Position numbers and translations under genes: made by a program
In this document: positions 1 through 9,227 of the stretch, one piece after another
How the letters are laid out: the number at the start of each line of letters is the position of its first letter
Numbering within the stretch: position 1 is the first letter of the stretch
From: Amycolatopsis roodepoortensis
GTDB taxonomy: Bacteria > Actinomycetota > Actinomycetes > Mycobacteriales > Pseudonocardiaceae
DNA: 64,000 nt
Direction: 5' to 3'
NCBI RefSeq assembly: GCF_014873915.1
Contig: NZ_JADBEJ010000005.1
Coordinates: 930,001-994,000, forward strand
The notes under the pieces: generated by a model
The model's database searches: none
The model's input: the letters and a program-made list of their open reading frames with translations, nothing else
Told to the model about the DNA's origin: nothing

Positions 1-3000
1 CGTGGGACATCGCGCAGCTGCCGTTCGGCACCTGGCCGATGAAGCACGACCCTGGCGCTGGGCCGTAGGCATCCGTCGGGCGGTCGGCGTAGTCGTAGAC
101 CGTCGTACTGCGGCGCCCTGCCGGGTCGGTTGTGGACAACGGCAGGTCCTTCGGGCTCCACTCCTGGGTGGACGTCTTCCCAGTCGCGTCTGTCGTCGAC
201 AGCGTCCGATCGGCTTCGTCGTAGGTCACCTTGCTCGAGAACCCGGTCGCCGGCGTGAGACCGGCCGTGTCGGTGTACGTCGTGCGGTTCGCCGGGTCGT
301 ACCGGTAGCCGGTCGAAGGCCGCGGTTGTCCCGGAGCGGGCGCAGGCTCGGTCACGGAAGCGACCTGCGTCTTCCCGTTCTGGACCGCGTAGGCGATGGC
401 CGTGTACGTCTCCGTGGTGTTGCGGTGGGCCGCGTCCACAGCCACCCAATCGACCGCGAGCGGACTTCGGACACCCGTCACGAGACCGTTCGCGTCGTAT
501 AGGTAGTCGTTGTTCTCCGCGCCGGGGTCTTCGATCCGGGCCAGCCGTCCCTGTGCGTACCAAAGACGCGTTTCGGTCCCGTCCCAGTAGCTGATGCGGC
601 ACAACATCTGTGACGGCGGCAGCGCGTCGGTGCCCGCGGGCGCGGCGACTGAGCCGTAACAATCGTCGCCGGGCCGGTTGTAGTGCAACGTATGTACCCG
701 CCCGGAGACCGGGTCCTTGATCTGCGTCAACCGCGACGGCGTGCCGCTGTAGATGTTCAGCAACGCGGCGGGCTTGCGCGAATCGGCCGCGGTTCCTTGT
801 GTGTCGAGCTTGCCGTCGGCGCGGAACGTGAACACGTCGCCGCCTTCGTGAAGCGTGACCCGGCCTGAGGTGTCCAGGGCAAGGACACCGTCTTCGTTCT
901 GGGGCGGGGTGTAGCCACCGGTGCTCTTCTTGGTCCAGGTGTGCTTGGCGCCCGTGGCGTCGGTCAGGACGATGTTCTGGTCGGTGACCTTGGCTTCGGT
1001 GTAGCTCGAGCCGTCTCCGTCCAAGTCCGCCGAAAGCGTCCAGCCCTGCGGCAGGACCGGCAGGTCGGAGGTGTAGAGCCAGTCGGCGGGCACGATCTGC
1101 GGAGCGACGGTGGTGTTGTCGGTGGTCCGCACGAACAACCGCATCTTCGCCGCGCCAGTGGCCTCGGCGTTCTCGACCTTGATGGGAACGCGCTGGCCCG
1201 CTGTCAGAACGACGTTGGTCGCCTGCGTCCAGTTGAGATCGCTGGGCGTGCCGACGTCGTAGACCTTGGCGCCGTTGATCCACACCACGGCACCGTCATC
1301 GTGCACGCCGGCGAACTGGTAGGTCCCTGCCACTGGCGCTTGGAAGAAACCCTCCCAGCGAGCGACGAACCAGTCCCCCGGCAACGCCGGGGCGAACGGC
1401 GAATCCACGCCCCAATCGACGTTGACCTGCGGCTCGGTCCGCACCAGCACAGGCTGCTGGGCGTCGCTGATCAGGCCGTTGTGCGACAGGTCTACGAAGT
1501 AGGAGGCCTTGAGGCCCTTGTTCTCCCGCTGCTGGGAGTTGTAACCGAAGGTCAGGCCGGCGTTCCCACCGACGGTTTCGAATGTCGGTGTCTGCTGCGA
1601 CAACGAGGCGTTGCCGTTGGCCAGGTTGACCGTGACAGGGCCGGCGTCATCCGCCGGAGAGGGACCGTGGTCGCCGATCCGCTGGTCGATCTTGAAATGA
1701 CCGACCCACGTCGGCGTGATCGTCGTGGTACCGCTGTAGGTCATCGCCTGCCAGGTGTAGGCGACACCGTCCTGCAGAATCCCCGCGGGGACCGTCCAGG
1801 TCGGAGTCGTCAGGCAGCCGGACTCGACCACGACACCGGACTTGGCGTCGGCACCGGTCGCGATGCGGAAGCAGTACTTGACCGGCTCACCGTCGGGATC
1901 GGTGACCGGCTTGACCGACAAAGTCGGGCTGAGCGAGGTCGACACGGTACCGTCGGCCGGTCCCACCAGGCTCGTTGCCGGTGCAGGGGAGCCGGTGTCG
2001 ACGATGAGGGTGGCGTTGAGGTTCTTGTAGGTCCAGGTGCCGGGGTTCTCGGCGCCGATCATCATGAAGAAGACCGAGCCGTCACGCGCGTTCACTCGGT
2101 CGCGGATGAATCCGGTCAGGCCTTCGCCGACGAAGCTGCCGACGTCACCGACCAGGGCGCTGGTCATGTAGCCGCCGACACCGTTGAAGTTGAACGCCGA
2201 GGCGTGGTGAAGGTTCGCGTTCCAGGTCTTGAGCGACCCAACGACGCTGGTGTTGCGGGTCAGGTCCATGCGGGCGCCGACGACGGTCTTGCCGAACAGC
2301 GGCGTGTAGTCGACGTTGAAGACACTGCGGTTGTAGGTGTCGCCCTTGGCCTGGCTGTTGCCGATCCGCAGGCCACAGGCGTCGCAGTTCGTGCCGTCAG
2401 AACGGTACGAATGGGACTCCTTGACCCCATAGGTGAAGGTCGGGTCCACATAGACGGGATAGACGCGCTTCGGGTCGCGGAGCCAGTTCGCGTCGACGGC
2501 GACGGTCAGCCACCAGTCCGCACCGGCCTGCTCGAGAGAGTAGGTTCCGCCGGTCATCGCGGGCGCGGTCTCACCGTTGCCCGCGGAGTCCCAGGTCTCG
2601 ATCGGCGGCATCACGATCTTCGCCGCCCCGGCCTGATCGGCGAGGACGACGGTGCCGTTCTCCAGCTTCGGGGTCAGGCCACCGGTGTTGAGCTTGAACT
2701 TCCACGACGAACGGCCATCAGCGGGCAGGCGCTTGAGCTTGATGGTCTCCTTCACCGCGCCCGGCGTGACCTCGTACTCCAGATCCGTTCCGGCCGCGAC
2801 CTCCGCATACGTGACGGAATCACCCTTCACCGCGGCGGTCGAGCCCGCGGCCTTGTCCATCGCGAGGCTCGCGGTGTGCCCACCGGACTCCACCTGCAGC
2901 ACCGCGGTGTCGTCGGCCTTCGTCGCCAAAGACGGGCTCAGCGGGTGCTGATCCGCGTCTGCGCGCTTGGTAGCGGGGTCGGTCGACAGAGTGGTTTGGA

Positions 3001-3499
3001 CCGGCTGCCAGTTCCCGGCCGCGTCCTGCACGTTCAGCGGTTGGTTCGACTGCCGCACCGACCGGGTGCCGTCCGGATTCTCGTACTCGGTGACGAACAT
3101 CGACCGCGACACCGGCTTCGAGCGCTGCGGATCGAAATGACTACCCGCACCACCGTCAAGCCGCGTGCTGGATCCGAAATCCGCCGTGGACGGTGCCTGC
3201 GGCGTGGCCGTGGCGGCGGGTTCGGACGGCAGGACACCGACCTCACGCGGATCGATCCGCTCAGCGGCGGCCGCGGCCTTCGGCGGAGCCGAGACCGCCT
3301 CGGTGCTCCCGATCACCAGGACGGCGATCAGTACGAAGACCAAAGCTCTGATCCACTGGGTTCTTTCGACCTCACGGCGCAACAGGAACACGAACGCCCC
3401 CTCCATCGCGACGGCGAACGCCGTCGACGCAGTCTCGCCTCGGCCTGTCGGGGACCGGGGCGTGATCGAGGGGATGACCCGCCCGACCGAGCCGTTCAT
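1..3499 (-). CDS. Secreted RHS/YD-repeat protein, N-terminal part (3' end outside window)
   Basis: Read on the minus strand, one frame stays open from about 3499 to the window edge (about 1166 residues, unfinished). It begins with a hydrophobic export segment ending near VSA. A DNRLRE-like beta region follows at about residues 350-490 and a PA14-like module near residue 716 (WEGFFQAPVAGTY, then HDDGAVVWING). YD repeats begin near residue 1000 (YDANG, YDPANRTT, YDEADRT). This order is typical of actinobacterial RHS proteins, which often carry a variable C-terminal toxin; that end is not visible. ATG at 3499 and ATG at 3406 are both possible starts; the second puts the hydrophobic segment nearer the N-terminus. 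Neither has a strong ribosome site. The long arginine-rich frame on the opposite strand is a shadow. Confidence 0.85.
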   Translation of the reverse strand, partial: MNGSVGRVIPSITPRSPTGRGETASTAFAVAMEGAFVFLLRREVERTQWIRALVFVLIAVLVIGSTEAVSAPPKAAAAAERIDPREVGVLPSEPAATATPQAPSTADFGSSTRLDGGAGSHFDPQRSKPVSRSMFVTEYENPDGTRSVRQSNQPLNVQDAAGNWQPVQTTLSTDPATKRADADQHPLSPSLATKADDTAVLQVESGGHTASLAMDKAAGSTAAVKGDSVTYAEVAAGTDLEYEVTPGAVKETIKLKRLPADGRSSWKFKLNTGGLTPKLENGTVVLADQAGAAKIVMPPIETWDSAGNGETAPAMTGGTYSLEQAGADWWLTVAVDANWLRDPKRVYPVYVDPTFTYGVKESHSYRSDGTNCDACGLRIGNSQAKGDTYNRSVFNVDYTPLFGKTVVGARMDLTRNTSVVGSLKTWNANLHHASAFNFNGVGGYMTSALVGDVGSFVGEGLTGFIRDRVNARDGSVFFMMIGAENPGTWTYKNLNATLIVDTGSPAPATSLVGPADGTVSTSLSPTLSVKPVTDPDGEPVKYCFRIATGADAKSGVVVESGCLTTPTWTVPAGILQDGVAYTWQAMTYSGTTTITPTWVGHFKIDQRIGDHGPSPADDAGPVTVNLANGNASLSQQTPTFETVGGNAGLTFGYNSQQRENKGLKASYFVDLSHNGLISDAQQPVLVRTEPQVNVDWGVDSPFAPALPGDWFVARWEGFFQAPVAGTYQFAGVHDDGAVVWINGAKVYDVGTPSDLNWTQATNVVLTAGQRVPIKVENAEATGAAKMRLFVRTTDNTTVAPQIVPADWLYTSDLPVLPQGWTLSADLDGDGSSYTEAKVTDQNIVLTDATGAKHTWTKKSTGGYTPPQNEDGVLALDTSGRVTLHEGGDVFTFRADGKLDTQGTAADSRKPAALLNIYSGTPSRLTQIKDPVSGRVHTLHYNRPGDDCYGSVAAPAGTDALPPSQMLCRISYWDGTETRLWYAQGRLARIEDPGAENNDYLYDANGLVTGVRSPLAVDWVAVDAAHRNTTETYTAIAYAVQNGKTQVASVTEPAPAPGQPRPSTGYRYDPANRTTYTDTAGLTPATGFSSKVTYDEADRTLSTTDATGKTSTQEWSPKDLPLSTTDPAGRRSTTVYDYADRPTDAYGPAPGSCFIGQVPNGSCAMSH

Positions 3500-3665
3500 C
3501 GTCGCGACCACACGTAGTCGTTACATCACTTCTTGAGGTGAACCTCACTCTTGCCAAGCACCGGCCGGCCCAGTAAAGACACTGGTCACAGCGGTTCTGG
3601 AGCAGAATCGGGCAAACCGCTCAACTTTTCGGACACTGTGCTCATTCCACCCAGATAGGAAATCT

Positions 3666-5321
3666 GTGAATCAGTACGCCCCCGCTCGTCCCGCGGATAC
3701 GGATGAACTTCCGCGCCCCATGCCGGATCGCTTGTGGCGGCGAGCCGGGCCGGTCGCGCTGTGGCTTTTCGCGGCCGTCCCGTTCGGGCTTGCTCTGTTC
3801 ACCGCCGTGCGGGCTCCCAAAATGCACGTGCTGCTCGATTACTGGCATGTACTGGCGAAAATCACCGACGACGATGGCGGTCTACTGTTCGGCCAGCTGT
3901 TCACGTATCACCTCGACCAGCCCTTCGTCCTGCCATCCCTACTGTTCTGGGCAGATGCGGCGTGGTTCGGCGGAGACAACCGGATCCTCACCATCCTCAC
4001 GGTGCTGCTCGTGGCCGGGATCGTAGCGGCGCTGCACTCGATGCTCCCGGTTTCCCTTTCCACTACAAAGAAATCCGTCGTCGTGGCAGGTTTCTCGTGG
4101 CTGCTGTTCACCTCCCACGCGGCGGAATTGTGGCTGCAGGGCACCAACGGGATCAGCTGGATCCCCGCAGTCTTCTTCTGCGTACTCGCGATCGCGTGCG
4201 CGCACCGGGGCCTCACGTGGGTAGCGGGGATCGCCGCGGTGCTGGGTTGTCTCAGTTTCGGTGCGGCATTGCCGATCTGGTTCGTGCTCGCTTTGATCGC
4301 CTGGCTGCGCAAAGACTGCCGCCTTCGCGTCGCGCTCCCTGGCATGATCGGGATTGTCGTTGTCGTGACATGGTTCCTGACCAAGCCATCCGGCCAGCAA
4401 TCCCTGGCCACCTCGGCGTTCGACCCCGACGGCAGGCTTTCCGTCCTGGCAGCCGCGCTCGGTGGGCTGTGGTCGGCCGACATCGCCGTCGTCGCGGTGA
4501 TCGCGGGCGGGATCACGGTCGCCGCGCTCGTTTACCTCGCCCGCGAAGTGACCCCGCGCGTCTCCGGTTGGATCGCGCTCGCCACCTACGCCATCGTGCT
4601 CGCCGGCATGCTCGCGATGGGCCGCACGACCGACCAACTACCCGGCGGCAACGTCGGCCTGGTCAGCCGCTACGTCGTCATCGGCGCACTCGTCACCAGC
4701 GCCCTGCTGGCACTGATGGCCATCAACCGTCCACAGTGGCCACTCCGGCACCTGCTCATCGCCACCATGACCGTCGCACTCCTCACCCACGCCATCGGCG
4801 GCGCCAAAGCCGACCGCGTCCGAAACGACTACGGTCCCCTGAACCTCGCAGCCGTCGCCCTGCGCGTCGACGCGCCCACCGTCCTCGACGCGCTGCGCAT
4901 CCAGCGCGCCGCCGCCCCCGCCGCCCGCTCACTCGGCGCCTACCCGTTCAACGACACATTCACCCTCGGCTGCGGCGGCCCCGAACTCGGCAGCCAGATC
5001 TCGACGCCGGCCCCGCTCCCCCGCGGCACCGAACCCGGGAACACCCGCGGCGAAACCGGCACTCCCTTGACCGGGGACACGCTGCTCAGCGGCTGGGCCA
5101 CCATCGGCGGCACGCGGGCCGACTGCGTCCTCGTCGTCGACCATAACGACGTCGTCATCGGCAGTGGCCTCATCGGCCTACCGAGTTCGGCCGCCAAGAC
5201 GAAGGAACCCGCGCCGGAAGGCATGGCCTGGCAGGCGGTCGCACCGCCCGGAACCGCGATCGGCGGGGTGATCGCCGTCAAAGAGGGCAAGCTGTACAAG
5301 ATCCACGCATCCGCGAGTTAG
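3666..5321 (+). CDS. Polytopic membrane protein of unknown function
   Basis: A 551-residue protein with about ten hydrophobic segments between residues 28 and 385, then a soluble tail of about 165 residues. The first loop has DYWHVL and YHLDQP, which recalls the layout of GT-C-like membrane proteins, but I see no catalytic signature. The tail (ADCVLVVDHNDVVIGSG, then EGMAWQAVAPPG) may form an extracytoplasmic domain. The start ATG at 3666 follows GATAGGAAATCTGTG, read as GTG or ATG nearby; the annotated frame starts at the codon at 3666. A diverged copy of the last 35 residues survives at 17168-17283. No operon partner. Function not assigned. Confidence 0.75.
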   Translation: MNQYAPARPADTDELPRPMPDRLWRRAGPVALWLFAAVPFGLALFTAVRAPKMHVLLDYWHVLAKITDDDGGLLFGQLFTYHLDQPFVLPSLLFWADAAWFGGDNRILTILTVLLVAGIVAALHSMLPVSLSTTKKSVVVAGFSWLLFTSHAAELWLQGTNGISWIPAVFFCVLAIACAHRGLTWVAGIAAVLGCLSFGAALPIWFVLALIAWLRKDCRLRVALPGMIGIVVVVTWFLTKPSGQQSLATSAFDPDGRLSVLAAALGGLWSADIAVVAVIAGGITVAALVYLAREVTPRVSGWIALATYAIVLAGMLAMGRTTDQLPGGNVGLVSRYVVIGALVTSALLALMAINRPQWPLRHLLIATMTVALLTHAIGGAKADRVRNDYGPLNLAAVALRVDAPTVLDALRIQRAAAPAARSLGAYPFNDTFTLGCGGPELGSQISTPAPLPRGTEPGNTRGETGTPLTGDTLLSGWATIGGTRADCVLVVDHNDVVIGSGLIGLPSSAAKTKEPAPEGMAWQAVAPPGTAIGGVIAVKEGKLYKIHASAS

Positions 5322-5836
5322 CCCTTGGATCTCGCCGACTCGAATGCCCCGCAGGCCGAAGACATACCTGGGAACGATCACCCCCCTCGCATTATGCGTC
5401 CAGTCAGGTGGTAGCACGCCCCCGCTACCGCGCCTTGAGCAATGGCCCCCTCAGTCGTCCCGCGCATGCCGGGGCTGGTCTTTTCTCCCGGCCTCGATCA
5501 GCCACCGTGATCCCTGCGGGCCGGGAGATCACCCGTGCAGAGGTTATAAGCCTGTGCGATTCAAACATGTTCCCTTATCGCCTTGGGAGCATGCCCTCGT
5601 CGTTGACCGTGGGCCGCTTTTCGCCGTAGGAAAGTTCGACCTGGCGGGCGTAGGCGCCCAGTCGCCGGCGATCTCGGTGAGCATCTCGGTCACGCTTCCC
5701 CAGTAGGTCGCACTGAAGCCGTCTCCGGGCGCCTCGATACGCGATGGGCGCAGGGACATGCGTAGCAAACGGAGCAGCGCGCCCGACCATCTCCTTGAGC
5801 TCCACCACCTCAAGCAACTCCCTTGAGGAGTGCGCG
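5322..5836. other. Intergenic stretch without a convincing gene
   Basis: About 515 bases between the membrane protein and the next gene remnants. Frames are short and show no consistent codon bias. A minus-strand piece near 5640-5745 (reading GFSATYWGSVTEMLTEIAG) could be a decayed coding fragment but matches no family I recognise. Confidence 0.4.
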
Positions 5837-6001
5837 GTGAGCAAGTACGTCCCTCCGTCCAGCTTTCTGATCGAGGCTTACGCGGCGATGGCCGGCGTGC
5901 CGTTCAGGGCGGATCTGGCGGTGCTCGGAGGCGCGGTCGCGCGCTTGTACGACGACCTGCTCGACGAGTACGGATCCGAGGATCTCGCCGGAAGGTTGTC
6001 C
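5837..6001 (+). pseudogene. 5' fragment of an unidentified gene
   Basis: A GTG start at 5837 has a good ribosome site (TTGAGGAG, seven bases upstream). It opens a protein-like stretch of about 55 residues containing PPSSFLIEAYAAMAGVPF and ARLYDDLLDEYG. After RLSA the frame runs into antisense sequence of the WD40 remnant, so the gene was probably cut at about 6000. The acidic DDLLDE motif resembles the metal-binding motif of class I isoprenoid synthases, but this is a weak resemblance and I do not assign it. Confidence 0.45.
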
Positions 6002-6256
6002 GCCGGCCACCGCCACCATGGCCCCGCGGGAGTGCAAGGCGAGGGCTCGGACCGTTCCGCCGTGTGGGATTGCCCTGGGCAGCGCCCTCGGGTGGGCAGG
6101 GTCTGTGAGCGTCCACAGCCGGACGGCTTTGTCCACGCTGCCGGTGGCGAACAGGTCGGACTTCATTGCGGTCGCCAAGATCGGTCCGGTGTGGCCGGTG
6201 AGGGTGGCCCGTGTGGCCTCGACGGTGACAGCGTATTCGTCGAGGCCTACAAGTAG
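5999..6256 (-). pseudogene. WD40-repeat fragment
   Basis: The minus-strand frame reads a clear pair of WD40 blades: ATLTGHTGPILATAM, then ATGSVDKAVRLWTL, then GGTVRALALHSRGAMVAVAGG. There is no plausible start or end for a whole protein; the frame ends abruptly against the plus-strand fragment at 5837-6001. It looks like the remains of a WD40 protein of the kind fused to NTPase or kinase domains in actinomycetes. Two unrelated fragments back to back indicate a rearrangement junction close to 6000. Confidence 0.65.
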
Positions 6257-6314
6257 GTCTGTTCGCGTGGTGGTGGATATTCTCACTATCACCCAACGCG
6301 CAGCGAGGACCACG

Positions 6315-6791
6315 ATGACCGACGTTGCTCTCCTGCTCCGCGAGACCGGAAGCCCCTGGGTCGACTATCACCAGTTCATGTTGTTCGACGTCGAGTCCAC
6401 CGAGGCCGGGCCAGCGAACCTTGCCCAGGCGAGGGATGGGGCTATCGCTGTCAGCGGGCACGGAGGAGGCATGTTCTTCACCTTGGGTGAGATGACGGAT
6501 GTCGTGGTGGACTTCGAGCTCTGGACAGCAGAACCCGCGCCGCCCACGTCACCGTTCGAAGATCGGTTCGACGGGGCTTTCACTGTGGACACGGGTCGCG
6601 TCGTTCTGGGCTCCGTTACCGGTTCGCCGGCGGATGTCGTCATCGATCTTCCGGTCTCCGGCCCTTTCCAGCTACGCGCGTTCCGCAGCAGCACCCCCAC
6701 CGCGCACGCCGACTTCCCGGATCTCGACTATCGACACGAGCGATGGCTGCTCCAGGCCTGGCCATCCAGCGCACAGACGTCACCGACGTGA
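6315..6791 (+). CDS. Hypothetical cytoplasmic protein
   Basis: A 158-residue protein starting at ATG 6315 (MTDVALLLRE). It has no signal peptide or membrane segment. The middle (AIAVSGHGGGMFFTLGEMTDVVVDFELW) and the end (YRHERWLLQAWP) look like a small beta-sandwich. The pattern, with YHQFMLFD near residue 18, is reminiscent of ComJ-type nuclease inhibitors and of immunity-type proteins; this is a guess. A longer upstream extension in the same frame runs over the WD40 remnant and is rejected. Confidence 0.6.
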   Translation: MTDVALLLRETGSPWVDYHQFMLFDVESTEAGPANLAQARDGAIAVSGHGGGMFFTLGEMTDVVVDFELWTAEPAPPTSPFEDRFDGAFTVDTGRVVLGSVTGSPADVVIDLPVSGPFQLRAFRSSTPTAHADFPDLDYRHERWLLQAWPSSAQTSPT

Positions 6792-6903
6792 ACCTGCGCG
6801 GCAGGACCCTCCCTCTCGCCGGGCCACGTGCGGCGCGCGTTCTCCGCCATGAACGACAGCTTGCTGCTACGCGCCTGAAATCGAGCCGCTGATCAGCCCG
6901 CGG

Positions 6904-7269
6904 TCATCGCGGTCCGTAGAGCACGACGGTGTTGCCCCAGGGGTCGCGGGCCACGGCCCGGACCTCGTGCGGGCCGCGCTCCGGTTGCCGGACCACGGAT
7001 CCGCCGCGTTCCACGATCGCGGCCACCGCCGCGCCCACATCGGGGACCTTGAACGACGCCGCGGGCACGCCGCCGGTGACGTCCTCGGCGGGACCGGCGA
7101 GGGCCAGCGTGGTGCCACCCGCGTCGAGGGCCGCGTAGCGGTCTCCGTCCACGAATTTCGTCTCCAGGCCAAGGGCGGTGGAGTAGAACCGCACGGCGGC
7201 GTCGACGTCTGGCACCGGGTGCAGCACGTTCCCGATCCTGGCCGGGGCGGCCTTCGCGTTTTCGCTCAT
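6904..7269 (-). CDS. VOC/glyoxalase-family protein
   Basis: A 121-residue single vicinal-oxygen-chelate domain: HPVPDVDAAVRFYSTALGL at the first beta-alpha-beta unit and ARDPWGNTVVLYGPR at the end, as in glyoxalase/bleomycin-resistance proteins. Such proteins bind a metal or small molecule; the substrate cannot be told. The start is ATG at 7269. It lies 27 bases from the stop of the response regulator on the same strand, so it may be the last gene of the two-component operon. Confidence 0.85.
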   Translation of the reverse strand: MSENAKAAPARIGNVLHPVPDVDAAVRFYSTALGLETKFVDGDRYAALDAGGTTLALAGPAEDVTGGVPAASFKVPDVGAAVAAIVERGGSVVRQPERGPHEVRAVARDPWGNTVVLYGPR

Positions 7270-7296
7270 GCGGCGACCGTAGCGGTTCTCCCCCGC

Positions 7297-7950
7297 TCAG
7301 CGCACGAGGCCGGATTCCCAGGCCCACACGGCGATTTCCGTGCGGTTGCGCGCGGCGATCTTGCGCTGGATCGAGGCGAGGTGGGTCTTCACCGTCGACA
7401 GGGAGATTGTCAGCTCGTCGGTGATCTCGGCGTTCGTCCGGCCGCGCGCGATGGCCTTGGCCACGTCGAGTTCGCGCTGGGTCAGCGCGGGATCGGCACG
7501 GCGGGCGCGGCGCCGGGCCGAGGTGTCGGTGAAATGGGCCAGCAGCCGCGTGGTGATCGACGGCGAGACCAGCGCTTCACCGTTCGCTGCCGCGTGCACC
7601 GCCTCCACCAGCAGCCCGGGACCGGCGTCCTTCAAGAGAAACCCGCAGGCGCCGGCGCACAACGCCTCGTGGACCAGCTCGTCGAGGTCGAAGGTGGTGA
7701 CGACAAGGACGCGCAACGGGTCTTCGACGTCGGGGCCCGCCAGCCGCCGAGTGGCGGCGAGGCCGTCGACGAGCGGCATGCGGATGTCCATCAGCGTGAC
7801 GTCCGGCCGCAACCGCTGGGCCAGCCGGATCGCTTGCTCGCCGTTCTCCGCCTCGCCGACCACTTCCAGCCCGGGCACCCGTTCCAGGATCAACCGAAAA
7901 CCCGTGCGTACCAAGGCCTGGTCGTCGGCCAGCAGAATTCGCACCGTCAC
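7297..7950 (-). CDS. NarL/LuxR-type response regulator
   Basis: A 217-residue protein with an N-terminal receiver domain (acidic pair DD at 9-10, phospho-acceptor Asp55 in LMDIRMP, Lys in FLLKDAGPG) and a C-terminal LuxR helix-turn-helix (LTQRELDVAKAIARGRTNAEI, split over residues 150-175). It should bind DNA when phosphorylated by the adjacent kinase. The GTG start at 7950 overlaps the kinase stop by four bases (GTGA), indicating coupled translation. Confidence 0.95.
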   Translation of the reverse strand: MTVRILLADDQALVRTGFRLILERVPGLEVVGEAENGEQAIRLAQRLRPDVTLMDIRMPLVDGLAATRRLAGPDVEDPLRVLVVTTFDLDELVHEALCAGACGFLLKDAGPGLLVEAVHAAANGEALVSPSITTRLLAHFTDTSARRRARRADPALTQRELDVAKAIARGRTNAEITDELTISLSTVKTHLASIQRKIAARNRTEIAVWAWESGLVR

Positions 7951-9140
7951 CGCGCGGCTCCTCCTTCCGGTGCCGCGGCGGCCGAAACGCCACCCGGCAA
8001 AGGCAATTCGGCGAGCACTCGCCAGCCGCGCTCGCCATCCGCCCCGGCGGTCAGCGTGCCGTCGAGCGCCCCGATCCGCTCGGCCATCCCGATCAGGCCG
8101 TAGCCGCCGGGCGACCGGCGCACCCGGCCTGGCCGGAGTCCGTCGTTGGCGACCTCGACCCGGAGGTACCGGCGGCTGTCCACCGGCTCGACCAGCACGG
8201 TGACACTGCGGGCGTCGGGCGCGTGCCTGCGCGCGTTGTTCAGCGACTCGAGGACGACGCGGTGGACGGTGGACACCGTTTCCGGCGCGACCGCGAGTTC
8301 GGCGAGCCCGTCCGCCAGCCGCACCGTGACGCCCTCGTCGTCGCCGACCGCCGCTTCGATGGTCTCCACCAACCCGCCGGCGGTGACCTGCGACGCGAGT
8401 TCGGGGCTGCGCAGCATCATGACGAGCCGCCGCACCGCGCCGAGGGCTTCCGCGCCCGCTTGCTCGATCTCCTTGATCAGCTCCTGTTCCGGCCCGTCCG
8501 CGAGGATGACGCTGGCGGCTTGCGTACGGACCACGACCCCGGTGATGTGGTGCGCCACCAGATCGTGCAGTTCCCTGGCGAGAGCGAGCCGCTCCCGGTC
8601 CCGGGCCGCGGCCAGCGCCGCCTCACGACGGGCTTCGCCGTCCCGCAGCATCAGCCCGACGATGACACTGCACCCCCACAGCAACGCCCAGACCACCGCG
8701 ATGGACAACGTCGTGAACGTGTCGGTGAAGCGCAGGACCGGCGCCGCCGCCATGGTCAGCCCCCCGAGCACCGCGAGCACGGCGGCGTGACCGCGCGGCA
8801 GCCGGTGGCACGCCGCCCCGACCAGGACAGCCAGCGCCAGCGCCTCGGCGTCACCGCTCGGCGCCGCGGCCGGTTCGAACAGGAAACCGGCCGCGCTGCA
8901 AGCCAGCGAGAGGACGATCCCCGACGCGGTCAGCGTCGCCGTCCGCGCCGGGAAACGGCGCCGCAGCAACGCCAACGCCCCGAGCACCAGACCGGCCGCG
9001 AAGTAGAGGATTTCGCCTGCCGGGGCCGGGCCGTCCAGGATCAGGCGGCGCACCAGCTGTTCGATGTTGAGCCCGGCCAGCACCACGATCTCGGCGATCA
9101 CCAGACCGCGGACCGGACGCGGGGTGGCGGTCGGAAGCAC
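7947..9140 (-). CDS. Sensor histidine kinase (HisKA_3 type)
   Basis: A 397-residue membrane kinase. About six hydrophobic segments fill residues 10-190. The dimerisation/phosphorylation helix has ARELHDLVAHHITG with the phospho-His, and the HATPase domain ends with an N box (ESLNNARRHA) and GGYGLIGMAERI. The layout is the DesK/NarX-like kinase common in actinomycetes, paired with the response regulator downstream. The GTG start at 9140 follows AAGGACGGCCGC. The signal sensed is unknown; the lack of a large extracellular loop suggests membrane sensing. Confidence 0.93.
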   Translation of the reverse strand: MLPTATPRPVRGLVIAEIVVLAGLNIEQLVRRLILDGPAPAGEILYFAAGLVLGALALLRRRFPARTATLTASGIVLSLACSAAGFLFEPAAAPSGDAEALALAVLVGAACHRLPRGHAAVLAVLGGLTMAAAPVLRFTDTFTTLSIAVVWALLWGCSVIVGLMLRDGEARREAALAAARDRERLALARELHDLVAHHITGVVVRTQAASVILADGPEQELIKEIEQAGAEALGAVRRLVMMLRSPELASQVTAGGLVETIEAAVGDDEGVTVRLADGLAELAVAPETVSTVHRVVLESLNNARRHAPDARSVTVLVEPVDSRRYLRVEVANDGLRPGRVRRSPGGYGLIGMAERIGALDGTLTAGADGERGWRVLAELPLPGGVSAAAAPEGGAAR

Positions 9141-9192
9141 GCGGCCGTCCTTCCTCGTTCGCTGGTCCGGTGATCATCATGCCTCAGCGGTG

Positions 9193-9223
9193 CCGGGGAC
9201 GCCGGATGCGCCGGCGTCCCCGG
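9193..9223 (-). terminator. Hairpin terminator after the secreted peptidase gene
   Basis: A perfect 13-bp inverted repeat (CCGGGGACGCCGG / CCGGCGTCCCCGG) with a 5-base loop, directly after the stop of the hydrolase gene at 9228 and before the kinase gene. There is no long U tract, as is usual in high-GC genomes. Confidence 0.75.
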
Positions 9224-9227
9224 TGTT

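Noticed and set aside
941..3517. Long plus-strand open frame of 858 codons
   Set aside because: It is antisense to the RHS gene, rich in Arg, Asp and Gly without any domain, as expected for the shadow frame of a high-GC gene.
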